64,000 nt of DNA from Myotis daubentonii (lineage: Eukaryota > Chordata > Mammalia > Chiroptera > Vespertilionidae), in the NCBI RefSeq assembly GCF_963259705.1, contig NC_081853.1:2790001-2854000 (forward strand), read 5' to 3'. Below the pieces are notes generated by a model, which ran no database searches, was not told the origin of the DNA, and saw only the letters and a program-made list of their open reading frames with translations. Shown piece by piece: positions 45,785-56,484 of this stretch (positions are counted from its first letter, which is position 1; each line of letters starts with the position of its first letter). A program made the position numbers and the translations under genes.

Positions 45785-47117
45785 TTCGTTTAGCCTGTAG
45801 ATCACCGGCACCTCCATTTTTCTTGAAGTATCAGGCCCTGCCTGCCAGAGGCCTGCGCTGAGCGTGCCTGACAAAGGGTTCTGGCTGCAGATCTGCTACC
45901 TTCCCTGTTGCCACACCCGTCGTCTTTATTGGAGCCGGTCTTCCATCCATCCACAGTTCTCCGCCTCAGGAGCTGTCTCCTTTCCGTTTGTCCTCGTCTG
46001 TGTGTGTGGCTGTAGAAAACACAATTCAGATGGAGTACAAGCCTGACTTCTGTAGTTTCTTTCCATTGCATCGGTGCATCTTCCCGTGGGAAGGAAGGCG
46101 GGCCCGAGGGTGGAGGCGATGGCGGCACCGGGAAGGCAGTGCTCCCAGGGAGAGCTCATGAAATGTGAAAGTGAGAAACGGAGAGACAGAGCCTCAGGCC
46201 TCATGCCTCGGTGCTCCGATTGGTCAGCACCGGTGACCGGAGGGACACTCCGCGGGAAGCTGTGTAGCAGTGGGTGGCTTAGCAGTGGCTTTATCCCACC
46301 TCCTCTCCGGTTTCTGTTGTTTCAAAACTGGGAAATGATCTCCTTTCTTCAAGAGCTGGAGAGACCTCCAAGAAGTCGGGAATAAGAAACTAATGCATCA
46401 AACACAGCTTGCAGGTGTCCAAAGCTCCAAAGCGTGGGGCCCTTTAATTTGCACCCAACAGGTTGAAAATTTAGGGAAGTCTCTTTTGTCTGAAGTGTTT
46501 CCTACATCCACTCGTCTCCTTCCCCACTCTCCATTTGGTTTTCATCACAACACAAATTATTTGTTGAAAATATCCCAGATGGAGTTGCTTATAATGTGTC
46601 TTTTGCCACAAAACAACAAGATGATGGGGACCCGCACCTTCTCTGCTACATCTCCAGCACTAAGTTGTAACAGGAGCCCAGTAAATACCCAGCTAGAATG
46701 GCAGGGACCCCGCAAATCTCAACTACCTGAAGGCTGGGCGTCTTCCTAGGACGAGCTCCTCCGTTAGGATAGGCCTTCCAAGAGACTGTGCTGATGATGC
46801 TCATTTCTAAAGAGATACTAGTAAGAACAAAGACTGTGGAACACAACGGTTCATCAGAGTTGTAGGCTAGTATTTAGTTGCATTTGTCCTAATATGTTGG
46901 CCAGGTTTCAGGTAGTGTCTCCTGCACCCTGTAATTTAGCATACAGTTTCAGCTTTCCAAAGAGCAGCTTGCCCATGCTCAGTGTTTAACTTTCTGCTTC
47001 AGGGAGCTCCCCATTCAGCAGAATGCTAACAGTTGTAAGTGATGATTAAGACCAGGTCAGAAGGCACTTGAGGAACATGTCTCTGTGTGTTTGGCATCTA
47101 CTTGGATGGGCCTGTGA
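45785..47117. other. Unique intronic sequence
   Basis: Mixed composition, no recognised gene or transposon. Open frames on both strands near 45800-46400 are unrelated to known proteins. Confidence 0.5.
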
Positions 47118-47130
47118 CTGTCCTTATTCT

Positions 47131-47348
47131 CTCTTAAAAAAAATACATTATTGATTTCAGAGAGGAAGGGAGAGGGAGAGAGATACAGAAACATCAGTGA
47201 TGAGAGAGAATCATCTATCTGCTGTCTCCTGCATGCCCCCCACTGGGATCAAGCCCACAACCCGGGCATGTGCCCTTGACCGGAATCGAACCTGGGACCC
47301 TTCAATCTGCAGGCCGATGCTCTATCCACTGAGCCACACCAGCTAGGT
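47131..47348 (-). mobile_element. VES SINE
   Basis: In reverse orientation: an A/T-rich tail, ttgatttcagagaggaaggg, gagagagatacagaaacatc, then the tRNA-derived head with cccttgaccggaatcgaacc and ctatccactgagccacacc. Flanks ctgtccttattct (47118-47130) and ctgtccttactct (47349-47361) are a 13-bp target duplication with one change. The polymerase III promoter boxes in the head (B box region ggttcgattcc on the minus strand) look largely intact. Confidence 0.95.
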
Positions 47349-47361
47349 CTGTCCTTACTCT

Positions 47362-47869
47362 TTTTGAATCTGAACATAAACTGCAGATACAGATTTTCCT
47401 AAATTCACCCCAAACTAAAACTTACCTTAGCAAGTGTTTCCTACCTGGGTAGGTAATGCATCCTTTTCTTAGTTACTCTGACTCCAGGGCCTCCAGTTCT
47501 GCAGGTAGGAGTTCTCGCAAGCTTCCCATTTCCTCCCACGAGACCCGACTCGATTATAAAGTCACAGTAAAATGGTACCACCTCTCAGACGTCTGCAGCC
47601 TCTGCTCTAGTTTATCCCACTCATCAAAACTTGATTTTTCTCCCTGAAGCACACACTGATGACTTTATTCTCATGCTTTGTTTCCTACTAAATGGATTAT
47701 AAATTCCTTAGCCCTGTCTGTGGGCAATGCTGTGGGTGAGAGTTGGCCACACCTTCTCAGCCCTCCCTGTCCTCAGGAGACGGCCTTGGGTCCCCCACAG
47801 TTCTGGGCAGTAGGCCTCTCACTTGCTTTAGGCAGTTCATTGCAGCAGAAGCGACCTGGCACTGGTCCA
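47362..47869. other. Unique intronic spacer
   Basis: No gene. The right part may already belong to the LTR called next. Confidence 0.45.
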
Positions 47870-48154
47870 GTCCTGACTGCTTTCTTGTCTGGGGACACAC
47901 TTGTCATATCGCAAAACTCAGGCAAGACTGCTGGGGAAACGAGGCCACATGGGTGAAGGGACAGACAGAAAAGAGCCGAGACACCCACATCTTGGAGGGA
48001 CAGACAGTCCCAGCTGCATGCAGTTGTGTAAATGACACCCAGGCAGAGAAGAATCGCCCAGCAGAGCACAGCCAATACCCAGAATTTTGGGGGGAGGATT
48101 ATTGTAAGCCTCCTGAGTTTTCAGGTGGTTTGTTACACAGCAATAGATACTGAA
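47870..48154 (+). mobile_element. MLT1-type (ERVL-MaLR) LTR fragment
   Basis: The order gaggccacatgg, gacagtcccagctgc, gagaagaatcgcccagcaga and ggtggtttgttacacagcaa with tagatactgaaac matches the 3' half of MLT1 LTRs, an ancient mammalian solo-LTR group. The left edge is approximate. Confidence 0.7.
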
Positions 48155-48224
48155 ACAGGAACCTTGAAAATCAAGCTTCCATTCCTGCTTCCATTCTTAT
48201 TCTACATGTTTAGACCTTCCAGAG

Positions 48225-48427
48225 CAGGGCTGGGAGCCTTTGTTCTGCCAAGGGCCATTGGATACTTATAGCATCATTTGAGGGCCATGCACAATTAACA
48301 GCTTAAAAACTAGCCTGCTGTACTTGGTCAAACATTTAATGCACTCGCCCCTAAAGCCTTGGCAGGGCCAGCCCAAATGATTTGGTGGGCCTGGTACGGC
48401 CCGGGGGCCAGACGTTCCCCACCCCTG
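48225..48427 (+). mobile_element. Non-autonomous hAT element
   Basis: About 203 bp from cagggctgggagcctttgtt to cgttccccacccctg. The internal gccaagggccatt and catttgagggccat blocks belong to a bat hAT miniature family with CAGGGGTTGGGAACC-like ends. Flanks ttccagag and ctctaaag are a diverged 8-bp duplication (5 of 8). Confidence 0.8.
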
Positions 48428-48784
48428 CTCTAAAGTATCAGCCAAGTCTTCTTCCGAAGCCCACATCATCCACCTGCTCCATCTTTCCATCCTACTTGTT
48501 TTACCTGTCAAAGTCCATAAGGCGGTCACTCCCTCCAGTCTTTCCCAAGGCCGCTGGGCTCAGTGCATGCAGCCTGTGTCATCTCGGCTGCTCAAGCTGC
48601 ACTGCTGGGGGCTGAGATGACAGCTGACCATTCGGACAGGAACATTTTCTCCTGGGCCTCAGTGCCCACATCTGTACAGCTGTGTGCTGACTTCTCAGGC
48701 CTTTCAGCCTTGATGTGCCCGACGGAGTGCCTCTGTGGTGACAGGTTCATGTATCTGTGCCGTCTCCGGGGGGCCACTGCCCAG

Positions 48785-49247
48785 TGTAGCTCTCAAGCAC
48801 TTAAAACAGCGGTTCTCAACCTTCCTAACGCCGCGACCCTTTAATACAGGTCCTCATGTTGTGGTGACCCCCAAACATAAGATTATTTTCGTTGCTACTT
48901 CATAACTGTAATTTTGCTACTGTTCTGACTCGTAATATAAATATCTTATATGCAGGACGTATGTTCATTGTTACAAATTGAAAATAATTAAAGCATAGTG
49001 ATTAATCACAAAAACAATATGTAATTATATATGTGTTTTCCGACGGTCTTAGGCGACCCCTGTGATAGGGTCCTTTGACCCCCAAAGGGGTCGAGACCCA
49101 CAGGTTGAGAACCGCTGACTTAAAATGTGTTTAGTGCTACTGAGGAACTGAATTTTAAAATGTTGTTAATTGTCATTAATATAAATTTAAGTAGCTACAT
49201 GTGGCTAGTGGCCACCATTTGGAGCACTACTATTCCTGAATTTTATG
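48785..49247 (+). mobile_element. Old hAT (Charlie-like) element split by SPIN
   Basis: Left of the SPIN copy lies gtgtagctctcaagcactta; right of it the same element resumes with tgtttagtgctactgaggaa, ctgaattttaaaatg and agctacatgtggctagtggc. Joined across the insertion these follow the 3' half of the same old hAT family seen at 1086 and 53165. Confidence 0.75.
48807..49117 (-). mobile_element. SPIN-type hAT element, long form
   Basis: A 311-bp copy from cagcggttctcaaccttcct to ggttgagaaccgctg is flanked by perfect 8-bp duplications acttaaaa (48799-48806 and 49118-49125). It keeps the middle segment with attttcgttgctacttcata, like the copy at 12212. Confidence 0.95.
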
Positions 49248-50704
49248 GAATTGAGTGGAAGTATTTATTTTCACTTGATGCCAACAAAGGCTTTGTGCTT
49301 GATTTTTACACGATTGTCAGAATTTACTCTTTACTTTTTAGAGCCACAGATACAAATGAGCCAGTGGCTGGATGTTTGCCCAGTCTCTGACCTCTCATCC
49401 TGATCTAAAGTCACACTTGGCTGTCAGAGCCTCCCTCTGCCAGAGGCAGCACAGACACAGTGCCCTCCAGGTCCAGGTCACCCTCCTTGAGGCCTATGGA
49501 GGCCCGCAGCCCAGGGAGGCAGAGGGAGGCCCACAGCCTGAGGGAGGCCCACGCCCGAGAGAGGCCCGCCGCCTGGTGTGGGGTTGCCGGACTTGGGGGT
49601 ACACACACAACAGTGTCAACTGGAAACATGGCACCCACGTGCCGTGCAGTGGGAAAGGGGTCACCTTCGCCTTTGGGCAACTGGGAACATAGTAGAGAGA
49701 GTGTGAAATTATGTGCTTTTTTGGTTCTTGAGCCTTCTGCCATAAATGCCTCTTTTTGACAGAAGTAAAGAGAGTCCTGGGGTCCAACTTGAATTAGGGG
49801 TGCGCCTGGCAGTACTACACTTGGTCTATAATGTAGTGTCTTCCATTTGGGCTACTTGCCCTTCTGAGCATAATTATGTGAATTAGGGCTTCTTTTCTCT
49901 GCTTATGTTTCCTGTCGTTTAAGAGCTGGGCAGAAAAGCCCCACCTGCGATAGTCCCTCCAGAGCAGGGTCTTCGCGACCCGCCTTGGACCGGGCTGGTC
50001 TTGGTTTTCTTCCCCGCCTGGTGGGAAGTGGAGTTTTACTTAAAGCCTTTCCACATTGCGAACCAGAAGTTGAAACATCACAGAAGTGGCTGCTTAGGGT
50101 CGCGTGGCCTCCACTCCACCCTCCTGTCCCTCATAAGGCTGTCGGTGACCGGGAGCCGCCAGGCCGCCCGTGGCTCCGCCTCGGGCCCAGCAGCCCTCCA
50201 GCCCCGGACTCCCTCCGCGGGCCTTTCTCCTGCTGCGTGTGAGATGCTTCCTGGGCCGGGAAGACTCCTCTTGGCGGCCCCGTTGTAATCACCCGCCATC
50301 GACTTGAGGGCCGTGAGTAACCCACCCCTGGCCTGCTCTTTTTGAGCTAAATCATCACAGCGCTCTGAGCCCTTCCCGGAGGTTCCCGTGTCCACCCTCT
50401 TACTCCCGTGACTTGCCGGCTCCGCACTGTCCAGCCGTCCGGCTTCTGAGCACAGGGACTTGGAAGGCGGCCCTTGTCCGCGCCCCAGGCTGCCGCCAGG
50501 ACCTCCTGCTCGCGGGCGATTTCTTGCCCTCTGAGGTCGTCCTCAGCAGCCTGTCTCACACACAAGTAGCCTTTCCTGACCGTCCATGTTTGGACTTGTG
50601 ATAACCATTTATAGTTTTTGGAGTGGAATCTGGGGGCTGAATTCACGAGAAATTCAGAGGCCAAACAAGTTGATTGTTCAATCCTGTGTTTATCTGTATT
50701 TTAG
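49248..50704. other. Unique intronic sequence
   Basis: Short G/C-rich repeats of gaggcccgc/gaggcccac occur at 49496-49573. 49960-50560 is GC-rich with unrecognised open frames. No gene is supported. Confidence 0.5.
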
Positions 50705-51165
50705 TTTGGGGTCCTTAAAATTTTTATTTATTTTTAAAATTATTTTGTTATTGGAATATAAATTATTTTGTTATATTAACATATAACATTAAAGTAGCTT
50801 CACATGACTCCACATAATGATTCGATATTTGTGTGCATGGCAAAATGGCCACCACAATAAGTCTCGTTAACATCCATCACCACACATAGCTACACGGTTT
50901 TCCCTGTGCTGAGAACTTTGAAGACCTGCTCTCTTAGCAACTTTCAAATATGCAATCTAGCATTAAACTGTAGTCACCCTGCTGAGCACGACATCCCCGC
51001 GACTCCTTTGTTTTGTAGCTTATTTCTATGCCAGGTTACTTCATCATTTATTTGAACCTTCTGTCCACCTCCACTGGCCACCACCAGTCTGTTCTCTGTA
51101 TGTCGGAGCCCACCTTTTCTTTGATTGTGTGTATGATATTACTCTATGTGAAGGCCGTTCTCCAT
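50705..51165 (-). mobile_element. L1 3'-UTR fragment
   Basis: In reverse orientation, taacatccatcaccacacat, ctctcttagcaactttcaaa, ttaaactgtagtcaccctgc and gaccaccagtctgttctctg-like text follow the 3' UTR of old mammalian L1M elements. The copy is diverged and lacks ORF2. Confidence 0.8.
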
Positions 51166-53164
51166 TGTCTGTGTGTATATGAGTAGCCGAGGCTCAGAGT
51201 AGGCGGGGCCGTGAGAGGTGCGCTGACTGCGAGGCTCAGGGGCCTCAGGCGCCCCCCCACCACCTGCCTCGGGGACTCTGTTCTGTTCACCTGCACGTTC
51301 GCGGGAGGAGCCCAGGCACCTGCCCCTGCAGCAGCAGCGCGTGGAGCTGGCGGTGATGTCTCGATCGACACTCTCGCTTTAATGACCCACTGGTTTGCTG
51401 TGTGACATTGGGCGATGCACTTAATATGGCAACCATTTCCTCTTCTTTAATGAATCGCTAAGAGGATGTGTTCAGAAGGTTCCAGCAGCCTCCCCAACTC
51501 TGCCCCTGAGCTACTGCATTCAGATTCAGTGATTGGACTTAATTTCCACCCTTTTGGGGTGCGGGTGAGTGGGCAGCATTTCTCCTTGCATGTGAGAGCC
51601 ATCTGTTTCAGGGTCAACTTCACATGCTGCTCATCTCTTCAGTATCTTGGTTTTGTTCCTGGGCCCAGGACTAGTTTTTAGAAGGCGCTCAGAAGCAGGG
51701 CACTCGGAACTAAGACCTTTCTGTGTCCGTCTCTCCTCGCCCTGCCTGCTTGTCCAAATGCCCCCACGCCCCAGGCGACACCTCCTGGTCAGGTTTTCCT
51801 CGGCCACTCCACTCGTCTAACCGAGGCGGTGGCACCCTGCAGCGTCTGCTCAGCGCTCCCCGCTCCCCCTGCCCCAGGAGCAGGCAGCCGGCTCCTCTTC
51901 TGGGCTCTCAGGCTGGGCCTCGCTGTCATCGCACAGTCAGACATGCACTTGTTGTCCGCCTTTCAATCCTGACGGGCCACTACCTCTCGGGCCACCCAGA
52001 CGACAGCCGGCCGCTCCGGTGCGCCCTGCCTCTGCCCGGGAGCCCTTCGCAGGCGCCAGACGGTGCTTTCCTCCTGTCCACGCCACGGGCTCTGGATGTT
52101 AGACTGGCCTTCAGGCGCTGAAGTCAAATGCCTTCGAATGGTGTGGAGCTACCGGTGACGTAGTCCTCTGCTCGTGGGTGCGCGGTACCTGAGCCGGGTC
52201 CAGCCCGGGGCACCACTTGCCCACTCGAGCCTCACCCCTGAGATGCCTCTCCTCCCCCTCACGCCCGGCTTATCGGGGCTCAGGGGTGGTCTCTCGGTTT
52301 TGAAAAGCTTTCCCTTGCCTTCTGCTGGGGTGCACCCTCCTCGGGTGGTGGTGGCAGGCTTGTCCACCCTGAGCCCCTGGGCTGGTGACACCTTCCAGCG
52401 CCTGCTCAGCGCGGGCTGAGGAGGGAGGGAGGGAGAAAGCCAGGGAAGGAAGGAAGGAGGAGGCCACGCGCCCTGCTGGGTGGCCAGGGACTCCAGGCCG
52501 TCCATTCCGCCTTCTCTTGAAGACTTTTCTAGTTTCCGGAGCCAGTTCCGTTCTCCGGGGGAGCTTTGCTGTCCTGACTCTTCCTGCCGTTCCGCTGGGC
52601 GAGGGTCCCCCTGCCGGAGGGATCACTGCAGGCCCGGGACCCAGGCCCCGAGCCCCGCCTCCGGGGACGCCCAGGCCGCGCTGTTGCCATGGAGCTGTTT
52701 TGTTGCTTGTCCACAGCTCAGGGCAAGGAACCATCCTTTTTCCCCTGGGTACCTGTGCTGCAGGGCTGCCTTTTCTGTCCACCTGTGTCACGCGTGGCGT
52801 TTCCCTGACGTCAAGAGAGAAAGCATGTGGACTGTGCAGACGTGCACACCCCCGAGCGGGGACGAGTGTTCTGCACTAGGTGAGAATCGCATGGAGGCTG
52901 CAGCTAAGAGGTGGATGTCAGATGATAGCTGAGAATAAGGCAAACAGCTTGAGTTGTCTAACTCCCAGGTCTGCCCGTGCAAACTTAGGTGCAGGCGTCC
53001 AGTGGCACCGCTGGCTTCTCTCAGTATCGTTCCGACGAGCTGCCCTGGCAGAGCTGCCAGCAGGACTGCACCGTCTCGGTGAGAGCCCGGTGCCGGGACC
53101 GCCCAGCCGGCCAGGGCTGGTCTGGGAGATCCCATGAAGTGGAACATACCAGGGTTTCAAAACA
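51166..53164. other. GC-rich unique intron
   Basis: A possible MIR fragment lies at 51390-51480 (gctgtgtgacattgggcgat). 51700-52870 is GC-rich with many overlapping open frames on both strands, none recognisable. No splice-supported exon is seen. Confidence 0.5.
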
Positions 53165-53378
53165 TAGTTGACTTAGTGTTTTAAAAATGCAAAAGATCTC
53201 ATTGATAATTTTAGGTCAATTTCATGTTGAAGTGATAGTATTTTTGACATAAGAGTTAAATAAAGTACATTTAACATTAATTCCGCCCATTTCATAGCAT
53301 TTTTTTTTAATCATGGTGGCTACTAGAACATTTAAAATTACATATGTGGCCATCATTTTATTTCTCGGGGCAGCTCTG
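53165..53378 (-). mobile_element. Old hAT (Charlie-like) 5'-end fragment
   Basis: In reverse orientation: gtcaatttcatgttgaagtg, gttaaataaagtacatttaa, tggtggctactagaacattt and aaattacatatgtggcc, ending near cagctctg. This is the 5' half of the family also present at 1086-1480. Confidence 0.75.
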
Positions 53379-53534
53379 TACCAACAGTTTCATGGTAAGA
53401 GTCTGTTTCAAACAGAACCCAACACCTGCTTAGTATGCGTGCATTTTCCAGAAATTTCTTGTGTACCTGGATTACTACCTGTGAGAACACATCAGAAACA
53501 TGGACTGGACTGACACCATCCTGAGTGTCAACCC

Positions 53535-53645
53535 AAATGGCACCGTGGCCTGTGACCACATCCTGAGCTTTCTGAGTCTCGGTTTCCTCCCCTGTGTAAA
53601 AGGGTAGCTGCGCCTGGACTCACCGTGGTTAGGCATGGAATAATG
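53535..53645 (+). mobile_element. Probable MIR fragment
   Basis: gctttctgagtctcggtttc followed by ctcccctgtgtaaaagggta matches the MIR core region. Confidence 0.6.
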
Positions 53646-53661
53646 CAGTATTTTGTAGCAA

Positions 53662-53992
53662 TCTAGACTAATAAAAGGGCAATTTCCTAATTAGACTGGA
53701 CATCTTCCGGACATTCTTCCGGAAGTTTTTCCAGACAAAGCCACGGTGGCAGGGGCCAAGGCAGAAGCGGTTAGGGACAGTCAGGCCTGCAGGGGAGGGT
53801 GTTAGGGGCGATCAGGCCGGCAGGCAGAGGGGTTAGGTGAGATCAGGCGGGCAGGCAGGTTAGCGGTTAGGAGCCAGCGGTCCCGGATTGTGAGAGAGAT
53901 ATCCCCTGAGGGGTCGTGGATTGGAGAGGGTGCAGGCCGGGCTGAGGGATCCCCCCCGCCCCATGCACGAATTTCATGCACCAGGCCTCTAT
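53662..53992 (+). mobile_element. HeliBat-type non-autonomous Helitron
   Basis: The copy begins tctagactaataaaagggca, the HeliBat 5' end, inserted after an A. It ends with the terminal hairpin tgcacgaatttcatgca and ccaggcctctat, where the Helitron CTAG end has changed to CTAT. There is no target duplication, as expected for rolling-circle transposons. It has no Rep/helicase gene. HeliBat amplification is characteristic of vesper bats, so this supports the species group. Confidence 0.9.
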
Positions 53993-56484
53993 TATTACAA
54001 TAATTGAGTAATTGCATTTTCCCCAAGTTAATCTCTATTTTGAAATTTTATTGCAAATGTAGAAATAAAAGCAAACAAACAAAAAACCCAGCCCTGGCTC
54101 TTGTTCCAATACCTCTACTGGCTCCACCTAATGGAACTGTGAGCGCGGGTCCCGAGAGCCGGGTGGGCGTGTGCGCCGGGCCCAGGGAGCCTCTGTCCGC
54201 AGACGCAGGGCCGAGGCTCCGCCACGTGTGCTGTCTGCCAGGGTCACACGGTGAGGAGGGCAGCTGGGCACTGAGCCGTGTGCTCTGAACACCAGGCCCC
54301 TCTGTCTCCACCCAGGGTCGTCCCCCAGCGAGTGGAGTCACAGTGAAAGCAGGAGCCACTGAATGCCCCCGAGAGCGTGCTTCTGGGCGTCTTCTGTTCT
54401 GACTTTATAGCGCAGACCCTCCGTTCTCCCATAGTGTGTCTTCTGGTTCTTACAGCAGCGTGGACACCCCGGGTTACAGCTTCCGCAGGGAGCGGGGTGC
54501 TGCGGCCACTGCAGCCTGGCCAGCGGCGCTGGGGATGTCTGCGGGGTGGGATCCTCGTGTCTGAGGGGCTGCTCTCAGTCCTGCCGTCACCACGGACAGG
54601 TACCGTGTGTCCCTATGTCTGTCGGGGCTTAATGACTGTCATTTATTAATGTGGGTTGCAGCGCTTCTGAAAACGCGCCTTTACAAAGCAAAGACGACAA
54701 TGTGTCAAATGGCATCATGCATCCGTGGGTGCCCTGACTTGCGAAGTGGCGTGCTCGCCCCTCATGTGTGACTCCTCCAATAATTGCCTTGGATTAGAGG
54801 TGAGCTTGGAGCGTGTTCCTTCTGCTGGGCTGGGACCTCCTCTTTCCCTGACGGCGTGCACGCCGCCCTGACCTGGCCAGGCCGCTCTGTGAGGTGGCTC
54901 ATCCGCCCCCATGCGCCGAGAGGAGTAGCGGCCATGGTGCATTCTTTCTTTTCCAGTGGCATCCTCATCCCTGGGTGGCGGGAGCGCTGGGGCGTCTGGG
55001 CAGAGTGCAGCGCTCGGCTCCCGGGGTGGGAAAGTGCTCTGTGCGGGCGTGGGCTGGACGCGGGCTGGACGCGGGCTGGACGTGAGGAGGAAGTGTCCGT
55101 CGGCTCGGAAAGGCCTTGAATTCGAGATAGAGGTTTGGTTGTGTGAGAACTGAAATACAGCTCGGCAGCAACAGCGTCTTCAGCTCCTGCTCCCCGGCCT
55201 GCGTGTGTTGGGGGCCCAGGACACCCAGGCTCCCCCTGCGGCCCCCACTGCGCGCCCACGTTGTTAGTCAGAAGGCAGGATGTGCTTATCTGAATGGTGA
55301 CAGCAGTCGTAAACACGGGGTCACAGAGTTCACTGTTGTGGGGCACATGGGCCGGCCTGGGCTTGGAAGGGGCACTGGGGGGCTGCTGAGAGCTGGGGTG
55401 GGAGAAGAGAGGGGGAAGGGCCGCCACAGACTTGCTGAGCTGGGAGGCCGGCTCGGCAGTCCCTCGGAACAGGGGGGCAGCTCGGCGCCCTGACACCACC
55501 TTTCCTGCGCGGCAGGCAAACAGAGGCCCCGTGAACGGGTGTGTGTGGGTCACAGCAAGCTCACCTGTATCCGAGCGAACAGTCTCCAGGCAGTATACAG
55601 ATTTGGGACTGAACCCGCCCGAGGGGACATGCTAACAGTGGCCGTGCGGGCGTTCGCACTCACACGCAGTGCGCGGCCAAGTCTGCGCTCCTCGCTGCGA
55701 GGTAGGCAGCTGGGTCCCTGTCAGAGACACAGCCCGAGCCCGTCACACCTGCCTGGCCAGGATCCGGGGACTCTGGAAGGAGGTGACAGAGGACAGCGAC
55801 ACCACGGAGCTCAGAGGGCCAGTATCCTGGAGAAAACAACCCAAATTCGCCTCGTGGACGTAGAAGAAAGCTCTGTTACAGATGATACTCCTATCTGTGT
55901 GCGGTAGAGTCATAACCGAAAATATCATGTGACAGTCCTTCACTTGAGTGTAAACTTAACTCATTAATTGAAATTATCATGGCTTTTTAATGGTCCTTTT
56001 AGAGAATGTAAGAAGACATTAGAAATTTGTGCTTTGGGGAGTTGGAGAACATACTTACAGTTAAGGATTAATTTTCACTCACAAAGATCAAAAAGGTCTC
56101 GATGAGTAAGATAAGTATTGAGTTTCAGAGTTGTTTTAATTTTTTTCTCCTCCTGCCAGACAGCCTGAAACTCATCTCCAGTATCATGGTAAAAAGAGAA
56201 GTGGTGGGTAGACACAAAAAGGTAACAGATATATTTTAGGTATAGAATATGAACTGCCTCTCTGAATGCATATCAGAAGGAGAATTTATTCCAGTTGAGT
56301 GGCTTTAATGACATGATTTTACCATTCTAAATTATAGCTGCTCTTTAAGAGAAAATAGGTGCACACATTGCCGGTGCAGGCTGACCCGCTCCATCCAAAC
56401 AGCTCCCTCCCACACTTGCTGATTTCACCTGGTCTCCCACCAGAGCCATCTGTGGCTTCCCTGGGGAAACCTGGGCAGGCAAGG
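53993..56484. other. Unique intron, GC-rich centre
   Basis: Three copies of an 11-base gggctggacgc unit lie at about 55047-55082. 54100-55760 is GC-rich with long but unrecognised open frames (for example 54762-55553 on the minus strand). 55900-56340 is AT-rich and CpG-poor. No gene is supported. Confidence 0.5.

Noticed and set aside
47250..47348. tRNA-like sequence in the VES SINE heads (also near 58560-58626)
   Set aside because: These are the tRNA-derived SINE promoters joined to a SINE body and tail, not functional tRNA genes.
54762..55553. 263-codon minus-strand open frame
   Set aside because: GC-rich intron, no recognisable domain and competing frames on the + strand.
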